DNA of 64,000 bases from Nitrospirales bacterium (lineage in GTDB: Bacteria; Nitrospirota; Nitrospiria; Nitrospirales; UBA8639): assembly GCA_029261355.1 (NCBI GenBank), contig JAJDBM010000047.1, forward strand, positions 124,001-188,000, given 5' to 3'. Shown here piece after piece: positions 36,408 through 46,391 of the stretch (position 1 is the first letter of the stretch; each line of letters opens with the position of its first letter). A program made the translations under genes and the position numbers. The notes under the pieces are model-generated. The model searched no databases and was not told the origin of the DNA. It saw nothing but the letters and a program-made list of their open reading frames with translations.

Positions 36408-36760
36408 ATCATACCTCCCGACCAGATCAATCCATATCTAGCAATGATGTCATCGGATTTCATCATGTTTCGTCACTCCCCTCACGTAAATCCAGCAATG
36501 TACGACGACCTCATCATTTCGCTGAGAGTACGGTTCCTCAGTTCGTTTCGAGCCATCACAATAAAAGATACCCTCAGCAGGACTACGAGGTATTCCGAGG
36601 AACATTGATTTAAAAATCCCCTAAACCCTATTTCCAAAGGGGAGGCCTAAGTGGTAACCCCGTAGCTTGAGTTCAAAGCTTAGATTGATAGGTCTTGTGT
36701 TGATATCGGAACTTTCTGCTCGATGCTTGAGTTTCTTTCACATTATGACGAGTGCTCTAC
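36408..36760. other. Intergenic region without recognised genes
   Basis: Between the radical SAM gene start and the end of the giant glycosyltransferase there are about 350 bases with no credible reading frame. The ribosome site GGGAGG for the radical SAM gene is at its left edge. No terminator with a T tract was found. Confidence 0.5.
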
Positions 36761-39700
36761 CTATGCGGATTTTCGGTGATGACTTGCGGAAAGACAAGCA
36801 GAGTCTACTCCCTCCAAAGTTCGTTCAATATCATCTAGCCCCTCAAAGTCTGGAGAAAGAAGCTTGAGAGTATTCATATGAATTTTGCCTTCTTCAATTT
36901 TTCCCAGCCTGATTTTCACGCTTGCTAAGGCAAATCGGACAGAACAGTTGGCAGGATTACGCTGCAGATAGGAATCGAGAGAATTCTCAAGTTTTCTCCA
37001 ATCCTCTAGGGCCGTGCATGCACGAATCAACCAATGCATGGCCTCCTCATCATCTGGATGATCCTTGAGGACCGCTAAAAGAACTTCTTGAGACTCTCTT
37101 GCTTCTCCCTTACCTATCAATGCCATAGCAAGGCCCATTCGACATTTTCGATCATCTCCGCCATAACGGTGAGCCTTACGAAAGGCCTCGCCAGCTTCAC
37201 AAAAACTCTGGGTCTGCATAAACAGAACGCCAGATGCCAACCACCCTTCAGAATGGGTTGGATGATGTTGAAAGAGATATTCAAGATGCAATTTAGCATC
37301 CTCAATTCTTCCCTGCGAAAGAGCCTCCTGGGCATCTTTCAGTTTAGCATCCATCACAAGAACAGCAGGCTGATCAGTATGAGCGGTCGAAGAAGAAAAG
37401 GAAACATCTTGAACCCTGGATTCTTGCACTTGACTCAGAATATCATGATACAGACCCACCAACTGTTCAACTGTTCTCCTCCAAGTGTATTGCGAAACAT
37501 CATCCCGAAGAATTTGCGGAGGCAAAGTCTTCATAGCCTGAAGAACGGCCTCTCGAATACTATTCGGATCGTCAGGCTCACAATAGTGAACCCCATTGGG
37601 AAGATAATCTTTGAGCGTTCCCCACGACGTGGCAGCGACAGCACAACCAAACCGAGCTGCTTCAATTGTCACTATCCCAGGCAATTCATACCAACTTGGC
37701 AAACAAAATACTTTGGCTCCTCGATAACATGATGCCAGCATGTCATCTGACAAACGATCAAGGAATAGAGTAGTTGCATTTCGTGGAAATCGTCGACAAA
37801 GGTCTTCATATTCTGGGTTATAGTTTACGCCACCAGTAACAAAAACAATTGGAAGCTGCTCATGCTGAAGAGCTTTCAAGAGCATGAGTTGGTTCTTTCT
37901 GGTCTCAAGCCGGCCCACACATAGAATATAATCTTTTACCTTATATGTATTGCAGAACAATTCTGGCCCAACATCAGCATTGAGATGGTCCATTCCAAAT
38001 TTCAAGACTTCAACACGTTGATTATCAGGATAAACTTCAAGCAATCGACGGCGTTCCACTTCGCCACTCGCAAACAGACAGGCTGCATGCTTGGCAACAA
38101 AAGAATTCTCAGAAGGTGGAACAGAAGGAAGACCACGAATCTGGCTTAAGTATGTTTCAAACTTTTGTTCATCAAACCCACTTGAAAAATACTGTTGAAA
38201 CAAGTCAATCGAAGCAGAGCACTTTGAAAGAAATTGTGGCCAGTCTTCAAATAGAGCCGTAACCACAAATGGAATCCCGGCTTGGATGGCTTCTCTTGCG
38301 CATTGCTCAGTATATTTTGGAGTTGCAAAATTAAACAGATGTACAAGATCGTATCCTTTTAATGATGATTTCCCCAACGCAATATCTACCTGTACACCCA
38401 GTTGTTCAAGACCATCCTTAAGCTTGTTCATGACCAATGTATCTCCGCCAGGATGTGACGCGGCATTTAGTCGATTTTGAAATAACACTCGGAGAGACCG
38501 ATCTTGCGAACTAGCGTAGTTTTTTTCGCTTTTAGATGAGTTAGGAACAGCATCATTAACCAGAGGAGGCTTCACTCCAGGTCGAATATCTCCCGTCGAG
38601 CTGTTTGGATTCAAATCTCTAGAAGTCAGACTCTCAACATCCTCTTGTTGCTTCTTCCAGGTTAGCGCTTGCGCCTGTTCTAAAATAGGTCTGGCACGAT
38701 CATAGTCTTTAGTTCCACGCAACAACTCGTCACCTAACAACCAATAGGCATCAGAACATTGAGGTGATCGCGTCGTCGTTTCTTGGAGTAGCTTCACCAC
38801 TTCAGAGTTCACGCCGCAACCACGGAGTACAAGTGCCAGTCCAATTTGCGCCCATTCATCATCAGGAGAAGTAATGGGTTCTTTCGACTGCATCAGATAA
38901 GGCAACCGATAACGGTAGTAGTCTTTCCAGAAATGGATTCGTTCCACTTCACTAAGATGATGTTGAAAAGTTGTCGCTGTCTCTGTCCAACTTTCTTCTT
39001 GTTCCTTTTTAGGCAGAGCAGACTTTCCACTCTCGCGAAACAGTCGAGACTGTGAGAGCACATGATCGATATAATGAAAGGAAAACCCTTTGGCTGCAAT
39101 TCGGAGCCAGTATTCGTAATCAATGGAAAAAAATAAATCTTCTCGGTATTTTCCTATTGTTTGAATAAGCTCTTTCGAATAAAAAATCGAAGGCTGATAG
39201 AGTTCTGGTAGGTCAAACCATCTCATCAATATAGGTAACGTAATTGGCACTCGGGGAATCTGCAACCACGCAATGGCTTGCGGGTCATCAGTCAAGAGAG
39301 TTTTTCCGTAGACAAAATGTCTACCCTCAGCAGAATTCATTTCCGATGACACAACTCGAAACACGTCATAACCAAAATAGTTATCATCAGCATTGAGCCA
39401 CGAAATGATATCCCCGTCTGCCAGAGCCAGAGCCTTATTCAAGGCTTCTGCTTCGCCATTATCAGGCTCAGATATCCATTTGAGATGTGGATATTCTTTG
39501 AGAATCTCAACAGTTTCATCTGTTGAATCGCCATCGACGATGATATGCTCGAAGTTGTCATAGTTTTGTGCTAGCACACTTTCAATGCACCCACGAATAT
39601 ACTTGGCACAGTTTTTCGTTGGAGTCACAATCGAAATCTTAGGTTCTGGGTTCGAGACTTCTTGTAACGTAGACATAGCATTGACCTTTTCCGGACTTTG

Positions 39701-40993
39701 AGATTTCTGAGATAGAGAAACTGTTTCGGTAATTCCTACTGTTCGCTCTTTGGCTGCGTCGATGGCGGTTCGCCAACGTTCCACGACCTGATCCAATGAA
39801 AACTGCTCAGCGATCGTTCGTCGTGCAGCAACTCCAAGCCTCCGACATAATTCAGAATCGGTATATAACCGGATCGTATATTGAGCAAATTCCGCGGCAT
39901 CTTTAGCAATAAACCCATTCACCCCATGTTCGATAGGCGATGATCTGGCAACGGCGTTCATCGCAATAACGGGAACGCCATGCGCCATAGACTCGAGTAT
40001 TTTTATTTGACACCCTGTTCCTCCCAGCATAGGACAAATTGTGAATCGACTTGACGAATACAGAGGTTTTAAATCGGAGACGTATCCTAACAGCTCAACC
40101 CCATGCACCCCTTGAACTTTCCCTGAAAAACCACCAACAGCTTGCAAGAGAAATCCTGGAACCTTCGGCAACACCAAAGGCAACACTTTACGGACAAAAT
40201 ATACATACCCTTGGACATTGAGTGGATTATTTGACCCCACGAACAAGGGCGCTCCATTGTATGCATTTGCTAGATAGTGAACAGAACATGCCGTCGAGAC
40301 AGTACTAACTGATTGACTGATCGTGTGGGACTGTATGGTCTGAGCATCTGTGTCTGTGATGGCCACGACGCCATCGTATGCATTATAAATTTCAATTTCC
40401 TTGGACTCGTTTTCGTAAGAATGATTCAACAATTCATCATAAAATGATTCTTCAATAACTGATGAATCTACCTGCTCTGGGATAACAGGCTCCTTTAAGA
40501 AAGGTAAAACCTTATTCGTTAATTGTCCATTAATTTCTAGCAAGTCGACGCTTCTGAGTATGCGAGTTGCTGACTTGCATACGTCACCAACAGCCAGTTT
40601 CCCCCACCAAGCATAATTGATGAGGATAAGATCCGGCTTCACTTTCAACACGACATTATGAAACTCTCTCAAAAGCCAAGGGTTTTGAAACTTCCCCCAA
40701 GTCTCTTGATGACCATGCTGTTGATTGTGAAGAAACATCCATTCAATCTTACTCGCCTGCGAAAGATGAACCTTTATGTTGCTTGCCTTCTCAAACTTTC
40801 TCATATCATCAGTATGCCAATTGGTATCTGGGTCTCCGAATAAGTTTGAAGCGAATAATGTGACTTCGTACCCTAGGCGCAACATTGCCATCAAATCAGC
40901 AAGCTGAACATAATGCGCACCTGTCCGTGAACCCAATGCGTTAAATGGCCAAAAAATCAAGGCTTTCTTTGCACAATCATGATCAAAAGACAT
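36761..40993 (-). CDS. Giant multidomain glycosyltransferase (GT4-GT2-TPR-GT4-TPR)
   Basis: A 1410-residue protein. Order of parts: residues about 1-420 a GT-B group 1 transferase (GVELLGYVSDLKPLYSSSRF, then GCQIKILESMAHGVPVIAMN); about 450-700 a GT2 domain (PKISIVTPTKNCAKYIRGCI, HIIVDGDSTDETVEIL, SWLNADDNYF); about 735-790 a helical TPR-like part; about 834-1190 a second GT-B transferase (YILCVGRLETRKNQLMLLKA, YELPGIVTIEAARFGCAVAA); about 1215-1395 TPR repeats. Three transferases in one chain suggest assembly of an oligosaccharide block on a protein or lipid carrier, with the TPRs recognising a partner. No signal peptide. It is the last gene of a run beginning at 43483. Confidence 0.85.
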   Translation of the reverse strand: MSFDHDCAKKALIFWPFNALGSRTGAHYVQLADLMAMLRLGYEVTLFASNLFGDPDTNWHTDDMRKFEKASNIKVHLSQASKIEWMFLHNQQHGHQETWGKFQNPWLLREFHNVVLKVKPDLILINYAWWGKLAVGDVCKSATRILRSVDLLEINGQLTNKVLPFLKEPVIPEQVDSSVIEESFYDELLNHSYENESKEIEIYNAYDGVVAITDTDAQTIQSHTISQSVSTVSTACSVHYLANAYNGAPLFVGSNNPLNVQGYVYFVRKVLPLVLPKVPGFLLQAVGGFSGKVQGVHGVELLGYVSDLKPLYSSSRFTICPMLGGTGCQIKILESMAHGVPVIAMNAVARSSPIEHGVNGFIAKDAAEFAQYTIRLYTDSELCRRLGVAARRTIAEQFSLDQVVERWRTAIDAAKERTVGITETVSLSQKSQSPEKVNAMSTLQEVSNPEPKISIVTPTKNCAKYIRGCIESVLAQNYDNFEHIIVDGDSTDETVEILKEYPHLKWISEPDNGEAEALNKALALADGDIISWLNADDNYFGYDVFRVVSSEMNSAEGRHFVYGKTLLTDDPQAIAWLQIPRVPITLPILMRWFDLPELYQPSIFYSKELIQTIGKYREDLFFSIDYEYWLRIAAKGFSFHYIDHVLSQSRLFRESGKSALPKKEQEESWTETATTFQHHLSEVERIHFWKDYYRYRLPYLMQSKEPITSPDDEWAQIGLALVLRGCGVNSEVVKLLQETTTRSPQCSDAYWLLGDELLRGTKDYDRARPILEQAQALTWKKQQEDVESLTSRDLNPNSSTGDIRPGVKPPLVNDAVPNSSKSEKNYASSQDRSLRVLFQNRLNAASHPGGDTLVMNKLKDGLEQLGVQVDIALGKSSLKGYDLVHLFNFATPKYTEQCAREAIQAGIPFVVTALFEDWPQFLSKCSASIDLFQQYFSSGFDEQKFETYLSQIRGLPSVPPSENSFVAKHAACLFASGEVERRRLLEVYPDNQRVEVLKFGMDHLNADVGPELFCNTYKVKDYILCVGRLETRKNQLMLLKALQHEQLPIVFVTGGVNYNPEYEDLCRRFPRNATTLFLDRLSDDMLASCYRGAKVFCLPSWYELPGIVTIEAARFGCAVAATSWGTLKDYLPNGVHYCEPDDPNSIREAVLQAMKTLPPQILRDDVSQYTWRRTVEQLVGLYHDILSQVQESRVQDVSFSSSTAHTDQPAVLVMDAKLKDAQEALSQGRIEDAKLHLEYLFQHHPTHSEGWLASGVLFMQTQSFCEAGEAFRKAHRYGGDDRKCRMGLAMALIGKGEARESQEVLLAVLKDHPDDEEAMHWLIRACTALEDWRKLENSLDSYLQRNPANCSVRFALASVKIRLGKIEEGKIHMNTLKLLSPDFEGLDDIERTLEGVDSACLSASHHRKSA

Positions 40994-41017
40994 AAATATC
41001 CCTATTCGTTGCGCTGC

Positions 41018-43483
41018 TCAGTCAAGTTGATATGCATTATCCAATGGAAGTTCACCAAACAGACGTCGCACATCAGGATCCTGCGACTCTAAGGCCAATG
41101 CCCACTCAAAAGCTTGGCCTGCCTCTGGGAATTTACGATGCTGAGAAAGTTTCTCTCCATATAAACCAAGTAGATTGGCGGATATCAGAAGGGAATTTCC
41201 TGAAGAATTTTCAGGTCTACAGGTTAAGAACTTATAAAAGAAATCTGGATCAACTTGTCTAAACTCACGATACGCAAGCAAAAATCCTGTGATACTTTCC
41301 TTACAAGCAGAAAACTCGACATCTTCCCCCTTGTAATAGTCTCTGCTGTGGAGGAGCCGAAAAGCATAAAAATCCTTAAAAAAATGAATTTTCTCACCAA
41401 CTTCTAAGCATGGGAGATATGCCAGACAGATCTCCCACCATTCTTTGGCCTTTACCGCATAAGGAGTTTCAGTTTTCCCTCCAGATCGATAAATCATGGA
41501 TTTTGAAAACACTTGATCTACAAAATGAAATTGATAACCATTTAATGCAACCCTGAACCAATATTGATAGTCGGTTCCGTAACAAAGATGTTGACTAAAA
41601 AGACCAACGTCTTCAAATAACTCTCGAGAGAAAAAAATAGAAGGTTGAAACAGATTGAGATTAAACCATCGTGTTAGGGAGACAACATTTATTGGAGCTG
41701 CCGGCATCACCCAATGCGTCGGTTCTTTCTCGTCGTTTATAAAAATGGTTTTTCCATATACCAGATGCCGTCCCTCTCCAGGACTTAGCTCATCGGCCGC
41801 ACGATTCAAAGCGCCATCGACATAACAATCATCAGCATTGAGCCAACCAATTACATCGCCACTCGCCATTCGCAAGGCTTTATTTAATGCCTCAACTTCT
41901 CCATTGTCAGGCTCAGAAATCCACTTGATATGCGGGTATTCCTTTAAGATCTCGATTGTATTGTCTGTTGAACAACCATCAACGATAATATGCTCAAAAT
42001 CATCATAGTTTTGTCGGAGTACACTCTCAATACAGTCACGAATCAATGACCCACAGTTATAGGTAGGCGTCACAATAGAGAACTTCGGACGTTTGCTTTG
42101 AGGTGTAAGTCCATCTTGAAGCAGAGGTAGAGGTGTCGCCGGATCTGATGATGGCTCAGATTTTTGGGAAATTGAATTGGTTTGTACAGTGTCGCAACGA
42201 TCTTCATTTAACCCGTTCAACCTTTCCTGAGCGCGCAGATGAGAAGAATCCATTGCGACAAGCTCCTCTAAGATATGAATGGCAGACGTAATCTGCCCCG
42301 TACGTTCATACGTCATTGCCAATGCATAACGCACAGCAATGTTAGAAGGAAACCGAGAGATTGCCATAGCTAGAGATTTTTGGGCACGGTGGTCATCGCC
42401 TAATGCTGTATGGATAAATGCCAACGCCAAATAGGATTCAACCAGTTGAGGATGCTCTCGAACCAATCTCATGCAAAATGGTAAAGACTCAGATAAGCAC
42501 GCTCGTGCAAGCCGCGGCTCAGAACACGTCATCGCAGACTCAACGTTCTTTTCATACATCGAATACTGATCAAACGATGAAGGCCTCATCGTCTCTCCCT
42601 GAGGGTTTCGACTCCACTGCCAAAAAGGATAATGAATAAGTAGTAGGGTCTCCAGGTCCCAATGTTCAGGAGCCTCTAAGACCGCACTAATTATTTCATC
42701 TCCAAAGTGATTCATCACCTTGCCTCGAACGAAATAGGGAAGGACATCAAGGTAAGACGGAGATTTAACCATGAAGAGAATACGTTGAAGAACCTGAGAC
42801 TGGTCTGCCCATTCCTTTCTACCCGCAGAGGAATAACTATCTGAGCGTATCCTCATGGTCGCAAGGGGTTCAGGGATGTAACAAATACCATGTCGAAAAC
42901 CGAGAACAAGATACGTAAACCAATCACAATGCCATCTTAATTCAGAAGGGTACCCACCAATTTCCCGCAATGCGGCTAACTTTGTTACAGTTGTGTGACC
43001 TGCAATCCAGTCTCCGTTAATAACTTCGGCAAATTCTTCTGGCGAGAGGTAGCCAGGCCTGTCCTTCCACTCAAGTTTGCTAACCCTCCTCTTATTGCTC
43101 TGCTCATCAAGCCATGCAGGATCAGAGCAACAGAGCGGGGCATTTGGATGCTGAGCTAGAAGACTCATTGATTTTTCAAGAAATCCTGGAAGAAATGTAT
43201 CGTCAGCCGAACACCCAGCACTATATTCTCCCTGCGCGAGCTTTAAAAAACGATCTATTGAAAAAGGAAGCCCCTTGTTGCTGTCATTCTGAACTAATTT
43301 GATATTCGAATTTTTTCGACAAAATGCATCAATAACCTCAAGGCTGTTATCAGTAGAACAATCGTCGATAATTATTATCTCAGTAGGCTTGAAGGATTGA
43401 CTAAGAATCGCGCCTAGAGCCTCTTCAAGATAATGGGCATCATTGTAGTTTGGGACAAGTACCGACAGCGTGTGGCTTTGCAT
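41018..43483 (-). CDS. Bifunctional GT2-TPR-GT2 glycosyltransferase
   Basis: The ATG at 43483 starts MQSHTLSVLVPNYNDAHYLE exactly at the first GT2 strand; the frame is open 27 residues further but without family resemblance. About 821 residues: GT2 domain one at 1-250 (DDCSTDNSLEVIDAFCRKNS, CSADDTFLPGFLEKS), a helical TPR-like middle (SYLALAFIHTALGDDHRAQK), and GT2 domain two at about 460-720 (PKFSIVTPTYNCGSLIRDCI, GWLNADDCYVDGALNRA). The second domain closely resembles the GT2 domain of the giant neighbour. Both domains keep the DXD-type acidic residues. It lies 24 bases upstream of the giant gene. Confidence 0.85.
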   Translation of the reverse strand: MQSHTLSVLVPNYNDAHYLEEALGAILSQSFKPTEIIIIDDCSTDNSLEVIDAFCRKNSNIKLVQNDSNKGLPFSIDRFLKLAQGEYSAGCSADDTFLPGFLEKSMSLLAQHPNAPLCCSDPAWLDEQSNKRRVSKLEWKDRPGYLSPEEFAEVINGDWIAGHTTVTKLAALREIGGYPSELRWHCDWFTYLVLGFRHGICYIPEPLATMRIRSDSYSSAGRKEWADQSQVLQRILFMVKSPSYLDVLPYFVRGKVMNHFGDEIISAVLEAPEHWDLETLLLIHYPFWQWSRNPQGETMRPSSFDQYSMYEKNVESAMTCSEPRLARACLSESLPFCMRLVREHPQLVESYLALAFIHTALGDDHRAQKSLAMAISRFPSNIAVRYALAMTYERTGQITSAIHILEELVAMDSSHLRAQERLNGLNEDRCDTVQTNSISQKSEPSSDPATPLPLLQDGLTPQSKRPKFSIVTPTYNCGSLIRDCIESVLRQNYDDFEHIIVDGCSTDNTIEILKEYPHIKWISEPDNGEVEALNKALRMASGDVIGWLNADDCYVDGALNRAADELSPGEGRHLVYGKTIFINDEKEPTHWVMPAAPINVVSLTRWFNLNLFQPSIFFSRELFEDVGLFSQHLCYGTDYQYWFRVALNGYQFHFVDQVFSKSMIYRSGGKTETPYAVKAKEWWEICLAYLPCLEVGEKIHFFKDFYAFRLLHSRDYYKGEDVEFSACKESITGFLLAYREFRQVDPDFFYKFLTCRPENSSGNSLLISANLLGLYGEKLSQHRKFPEAGQAFEWALALESQDPDVRRLFGELPLDNAYQLD

Positions 43484-43560
43484 AGTTGTATGATCTTTCA
43501 ATAAATGTATCCAGTGTTCTAAATGTCTAAATTGATTTACCCCACCAAATCTTCTTAAAA

Positions 43561-43849
43561 TCAATCAATCGCTTCAGCATCTGCCCCATCTAAACAACAT
43601 AGCGAAAATTCTGTCGTATCTTCCAAAAATGGCGCCTTGGTTGCCTCATGAATAATTGCCAACATCGAGAGAGGAAAGATTGCATGTCAAATATCACCAC
43701 CCAATCTGCACATACATGCCACACAACGTTCTGCAGGGACTAGTCGTATCCGGCGTGTAACTTGGCATTCGCTAAACAACACAGCAAGGCGTTCATCTTC
43801 AAGCACGAGAAATATTTCACTTTGTCTGAATAGAATGATGATGAATTCT
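43561..43849 (-). pseudogene. Possible small coding relic between glycosyltransferase and aminotransferase
   Basis: One minus-strand frame reads SEIFLVLEDERLAVLFSECQ and RRIRLVPAERCVACMCRLGG, meets an in-frame TGA near 43685, then continues AIIHEATKAPFLEDTTEFSL and CCLDGADAEAID to a stop at 43561. The composition looks protein-like on both sides of the stop. No family is recognised and no ribosome site seen. It may be a decayed gene, or two tiny genes, or chance. Otherwise the stretch 43484-43849 is empty. Confidence 0.3.
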
Positions 43850-45145
43850 CTAATCCCAGTTCTTCGCAATAGTTTTGAACGAATCAACGAATGCCGTTAA
43901 GGCTCGGAATAATTCAGCCTCCGTGATCGTCAACATTGGTGAAAACGCAAAACGATGCCATTTCCCATCTACGATGATGTTATGTCGCTGTAACAAATTG
44001 TGGCTGACAGCTATCCCAAACTCATTTTGTTTTGGGCAATCATATTCAACTGCCAGCCTCAATCCACGCCCTCTGATATTCCGAAAGAATGGTTCACTAC
44101 TTAATTCACGTTCTATAAATTGACGAAACCATGCACTTTTCGCATTAACATCATCAAGAAACCCCGATTCATGAATGATGGTTTGTACAGCTAAGGCGGC
44201 AGCTGTTCCCAAACTGTGTCCCTGATGAGTAGTTGAATGCTGTATACGTCCCTGACCCGCGCGAATTACGTCTTCTATTCCGGAATGAGTCAAGACAATA
44301 CTAATAGGACAATACCCGGAAGCAAGAGTTTTCCCTAAAAACAAGAAGTCTGGGCTAATCTGGTCCCAATCACAACAATATATTTTCCCACTCGTACCAG
44401 TTCCACAGATCACTTCGTCAAGTATGAGGTGAACATCATGACGATCACAGATCTCTCTCACGTATTTCCAATAGTTTTTTGCAGGAGGAACAAAACCAAC
44501 AAGACCACCTTGAATGGTCTCGGCAATGAAGGCTGCGACGTTGTCAGATCCAATTTCCAGAATCGCCTTTTCTAGTTCGTCTGCAGATCGCCTTGCGTAT
44601 TGCTCCTCACTTTCGTCATCATACATTTCACGGTATGGGTTTTGTTCTGGGACATGTACGCGCTTATTGGGATAGAGGGGTTTTAAAAATTTCAGGTTGG
44701 GTCGGTCTCCAACAGACAGCGCATCTGTTGAAGAGCCATGATAAGATTGCTCACGAGAAATAAACCAATTCTTTGTCTGTTTACCTGAATCATAATGAGC
44801 CTGATAGCTCAGTTTCATTGCGGCTTCACAGGCCTCGCCACCAGAGTTCCCAGAAAAATAGACTCTATCTAAATCGTGCTCTGCCTGTGAAAGTAACAGT
44901 TCACTAAGCTTTTCTCTGTTTTGATCCACATAAACTTTATAGTCAATATGGCAAATTCGATCAATCTGGTCTTTCATGACCTCAATGACTCGCGGGTTCG
45001 ACCAACCCACGATACAATGCGATGTCCATCCACCAGTCATGTCAAATAGCTCACTCCCATCATTGAAATAGAGGGTCGAGCCGTTTCCTTTCGACACAAT
45101 TTTATTTTTTTGATAATCGGGGTAGGTATGTAGTAATTTCGTCAC
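43850..45145 (-). CDS. Class III PLP-dependent aminotransferase
   Basis: A 431-residue aminotransferase of the class III (glutamate-1-semialdehyde aminomutase/DAPA transaminase) fold. Visible features: GNGSTLYFNDGSELFDMTGG at the N-terminus, the cofactor phosphate loop SGNSGGEACEAAMKLSYQAH, VHLILDEVICGTG (PLP-ring Asp) and the PLP lysine in FLGKTLASGYCPIS. Sugar transaminases are usually of the DegT type, so a class III enzyme in a glycan operon is unusual and may act on an open-chain or side-chain carbonyl. It overlaps the formyltransferase gene by four bases (ATGA), so amination followed by N-formylation is likely. Confidence 0.85.
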   Translation of the reverse strand: MTKLLHTYPDYQKNKIVSKGNGSTLYFNDGSELFDMTGGWTSHCIVGWSNPRVIEVMKDQIDRICHIDYKVYVDQNREKLSELLLSQAEHDLDRVYFSGNSGGEACEAAMKLSYQAHYDSGKQTKNWFISREQSYHGSSTDALSVGDRPNLKFLKPLYPNKRVHVPEQNPYREMYDDESEEQYARRSADELEKAILEIGSDNVAAFIAETIQGGLVGFVPPAKNYWKYVREICDRHDVHLILDEVICGTGTSGKIYCCDWDQISPDFLFLGKTLASGYCPISIVLTHSGIEDVIRAGQGRIQHSTTHQGHSLGTAAALAVQTIIHESGFLDDVNAKSAWFRQFIERELSSEPFFRNIRGRGLRLAVEYDCPKQNEFGIAVSHNLLQRHNIIVDGKWHRFAFSPMLTITEAELFRALTAFVDSFKTIAKNWD

Positions 45146-45744
45146 TGCGAGCTCACCTTTCGATGATATAATACTCTCGCCATCTCAATCGTTGTTTTCC
45201 AACCATCAGCGAGTACATCGCTAACGTGAGCGAAATCTTTCTTATAATGAATAGTTGCCATGTTATGATTCTGACAAATTCGCGAATTGACCCTTTTCCT
45301 CACGAGCGGCCAATTTTCCATAAACGTGTGAAACAATCCCTCTTGTATTCTTACCCACGTATCATAAAAGGTTTCTTCATCAGTGTAGTCAATCGAAAAT
45401 TGATCAATAATGTCTCCGGTATCAATCCCAGCGTCTATGTAATGCAATGTTCCTCCTAGTTTCGGTCCTTCCAAAATCCCCCAGAAATTTGGATTATTCC
45501 CTCGATTATATGGCAAAAATGAGTTGTGTAAGTTCAGGATTCTATCCTTATACCGTGAAAGAATAGGTTCTTTGATCAAAAAAGGATATCGATCACTGAT
45601 CAGATAATCGAATAGATTTGCCTGAAAATAATCGTCGGTTAACCTGTCATGATATGTCTCTACAAATTCCCCCTGACTCCTCAAATAATCTGGGAGGACA
45701 TGCTGATTCCATGACTTTGGATTTGTTAGATACAAGACGCGCAT
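45142..45744 (-). CDS. Formyltransferase-family protein (sugar N-formyltransferase-like)
   Basis: A 200-residue protein with the formyltransferase core: ILNLHNSFLPYNRGNNPNFW near residue 90 supplies the catalytic Asn and His, and GGTLHYIDAGIDTGDIIDQF supplies the catalytic Asp. It lacks the C-terminal OB-fold of methionyl-tRNA formyltransferase and is the size of sugar N-formyltransferase catalytic domains. Such enzymes move a formyl group from N10-formyl-tetrahydrofolate to an amino sugar. Translational coupling to the aminotransferase supports amino-sugar formylation. Confidence 0.82.
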   Translation of the reverse strand: MRVLYLTNPKSWNQHVLPDYLRSQGEFVETYHDRLTDDYFQANLFDYLISDRYPFLIKEPILSRYKDRILNLHNSFLPYNRGNNPNFWGILEGPKLGGTLHYIDAGIDTGDIIDQFSIDYTDEETFYDTWVRIQEGLFHTFMENWPLVRKRVNSRICQNHNMATIHYKKDFAHVSDVLADGWKTTIEMARVLYHRKVSSQ

Positions 45745-45830
45745 AGTTGAACGAATCCGATTCGTATCGCCCAGTTCTTGTAGAGTGAAGAACAGAACAA
45801 TTCAATCTCCCCGGTAATACATTCTTTATC

Positions 45831-46391
45831 TTATGGACGTGGCAAAGCCCACTGATTGACCTGCTCCTCCAATGACACCATATAATCATTCACAAGTCTA
45901 TTCTCTAGAAAACTCGGAGCCCAAGAAGCATGAATGGTTTGGCTCTGACGAAAAGGGCCTGGAATTATTTCATGAAAACCAAAGCTCTCTGACCGAATGA
46001 CCAAGGTATGAAATACATTTTCTGGAATGCGGCAATAAAGCTCAGCCTCCTTGCCTAAAGAAAGAATATTTACAATCTCACCATCTTCATTAAAATACAG
46101 AAGATCGGCCTCCCCCATCGTGACATGAATCGATTCATTCTTAGATGGATGTTTATGAGGTGGAATATATGCTCCTTTCCGTATCACAATAAACATTTCT
46201 TGAACCAGGTCGTCATAGCTGTTGTGGCAACAAATTCTTGCCTTTCCATCTTCATTACAACGAGCAAGCTCATCCAACCACCGAAGCGCAGAAGGTCCAA
46301 TACTGGAAGACCCCAAATCAGAGAAAAAGACATCCTTATCAGAAAATACTCTTGTGAAATTCAACATATAATTTTTCAATATGTTCCTCAT
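45831..46391 (-). CDS. WbuC-like cupin protein
   Basis: A 186-residue protein with the WbuC-type cupin pattern: ARICCHNSYDDLVQEMFIVI, GAYIPPHKHPSKNESIHVTM, DLLYFNEDGEI and RIPENVFHTLVI. The His and Glu residues of PPHKHPSKNES would bind a metal. WbuC proteins occur in O-antigen loci and have no settled biochemical role; isomerase or epimerase activity has been suggested from the fold. It lies upstream of the formyltransferase in the same orientation with an 86-base gap. Confidence 0.78.
   Translation of the reverse strand: MRNILKNYMLNFTRVFSDKDVFFSDLGSSSIGPSALRWLDELARCNEDGKARICCHNSYDDLVQEMFIVIRKGAYIPPHKHPSKNESIHVTMGEADLLYFNEDGEIVNILSLGKEAELYCRIPENVFHTLVIRSESFGFHEIIPGPFRQSQTIHASWAPSFLENRLVNDYMVSLEEQVNQWALPRP

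Noticed and set aside
36600-36660. Possible terminator built from CCCCTAAA and AAAGGGG-type segments
   Set aside because: Pairing is short with a long loop and no T tract, and it does not lie behind a gene end on a fitting strand.
37088-37732. A 214-residue plus-strand frame inside the giant glycosyltransferase
   Set aside because: Antisense to a continuous TPR and GT-B coding frame; composition is not protein-like.
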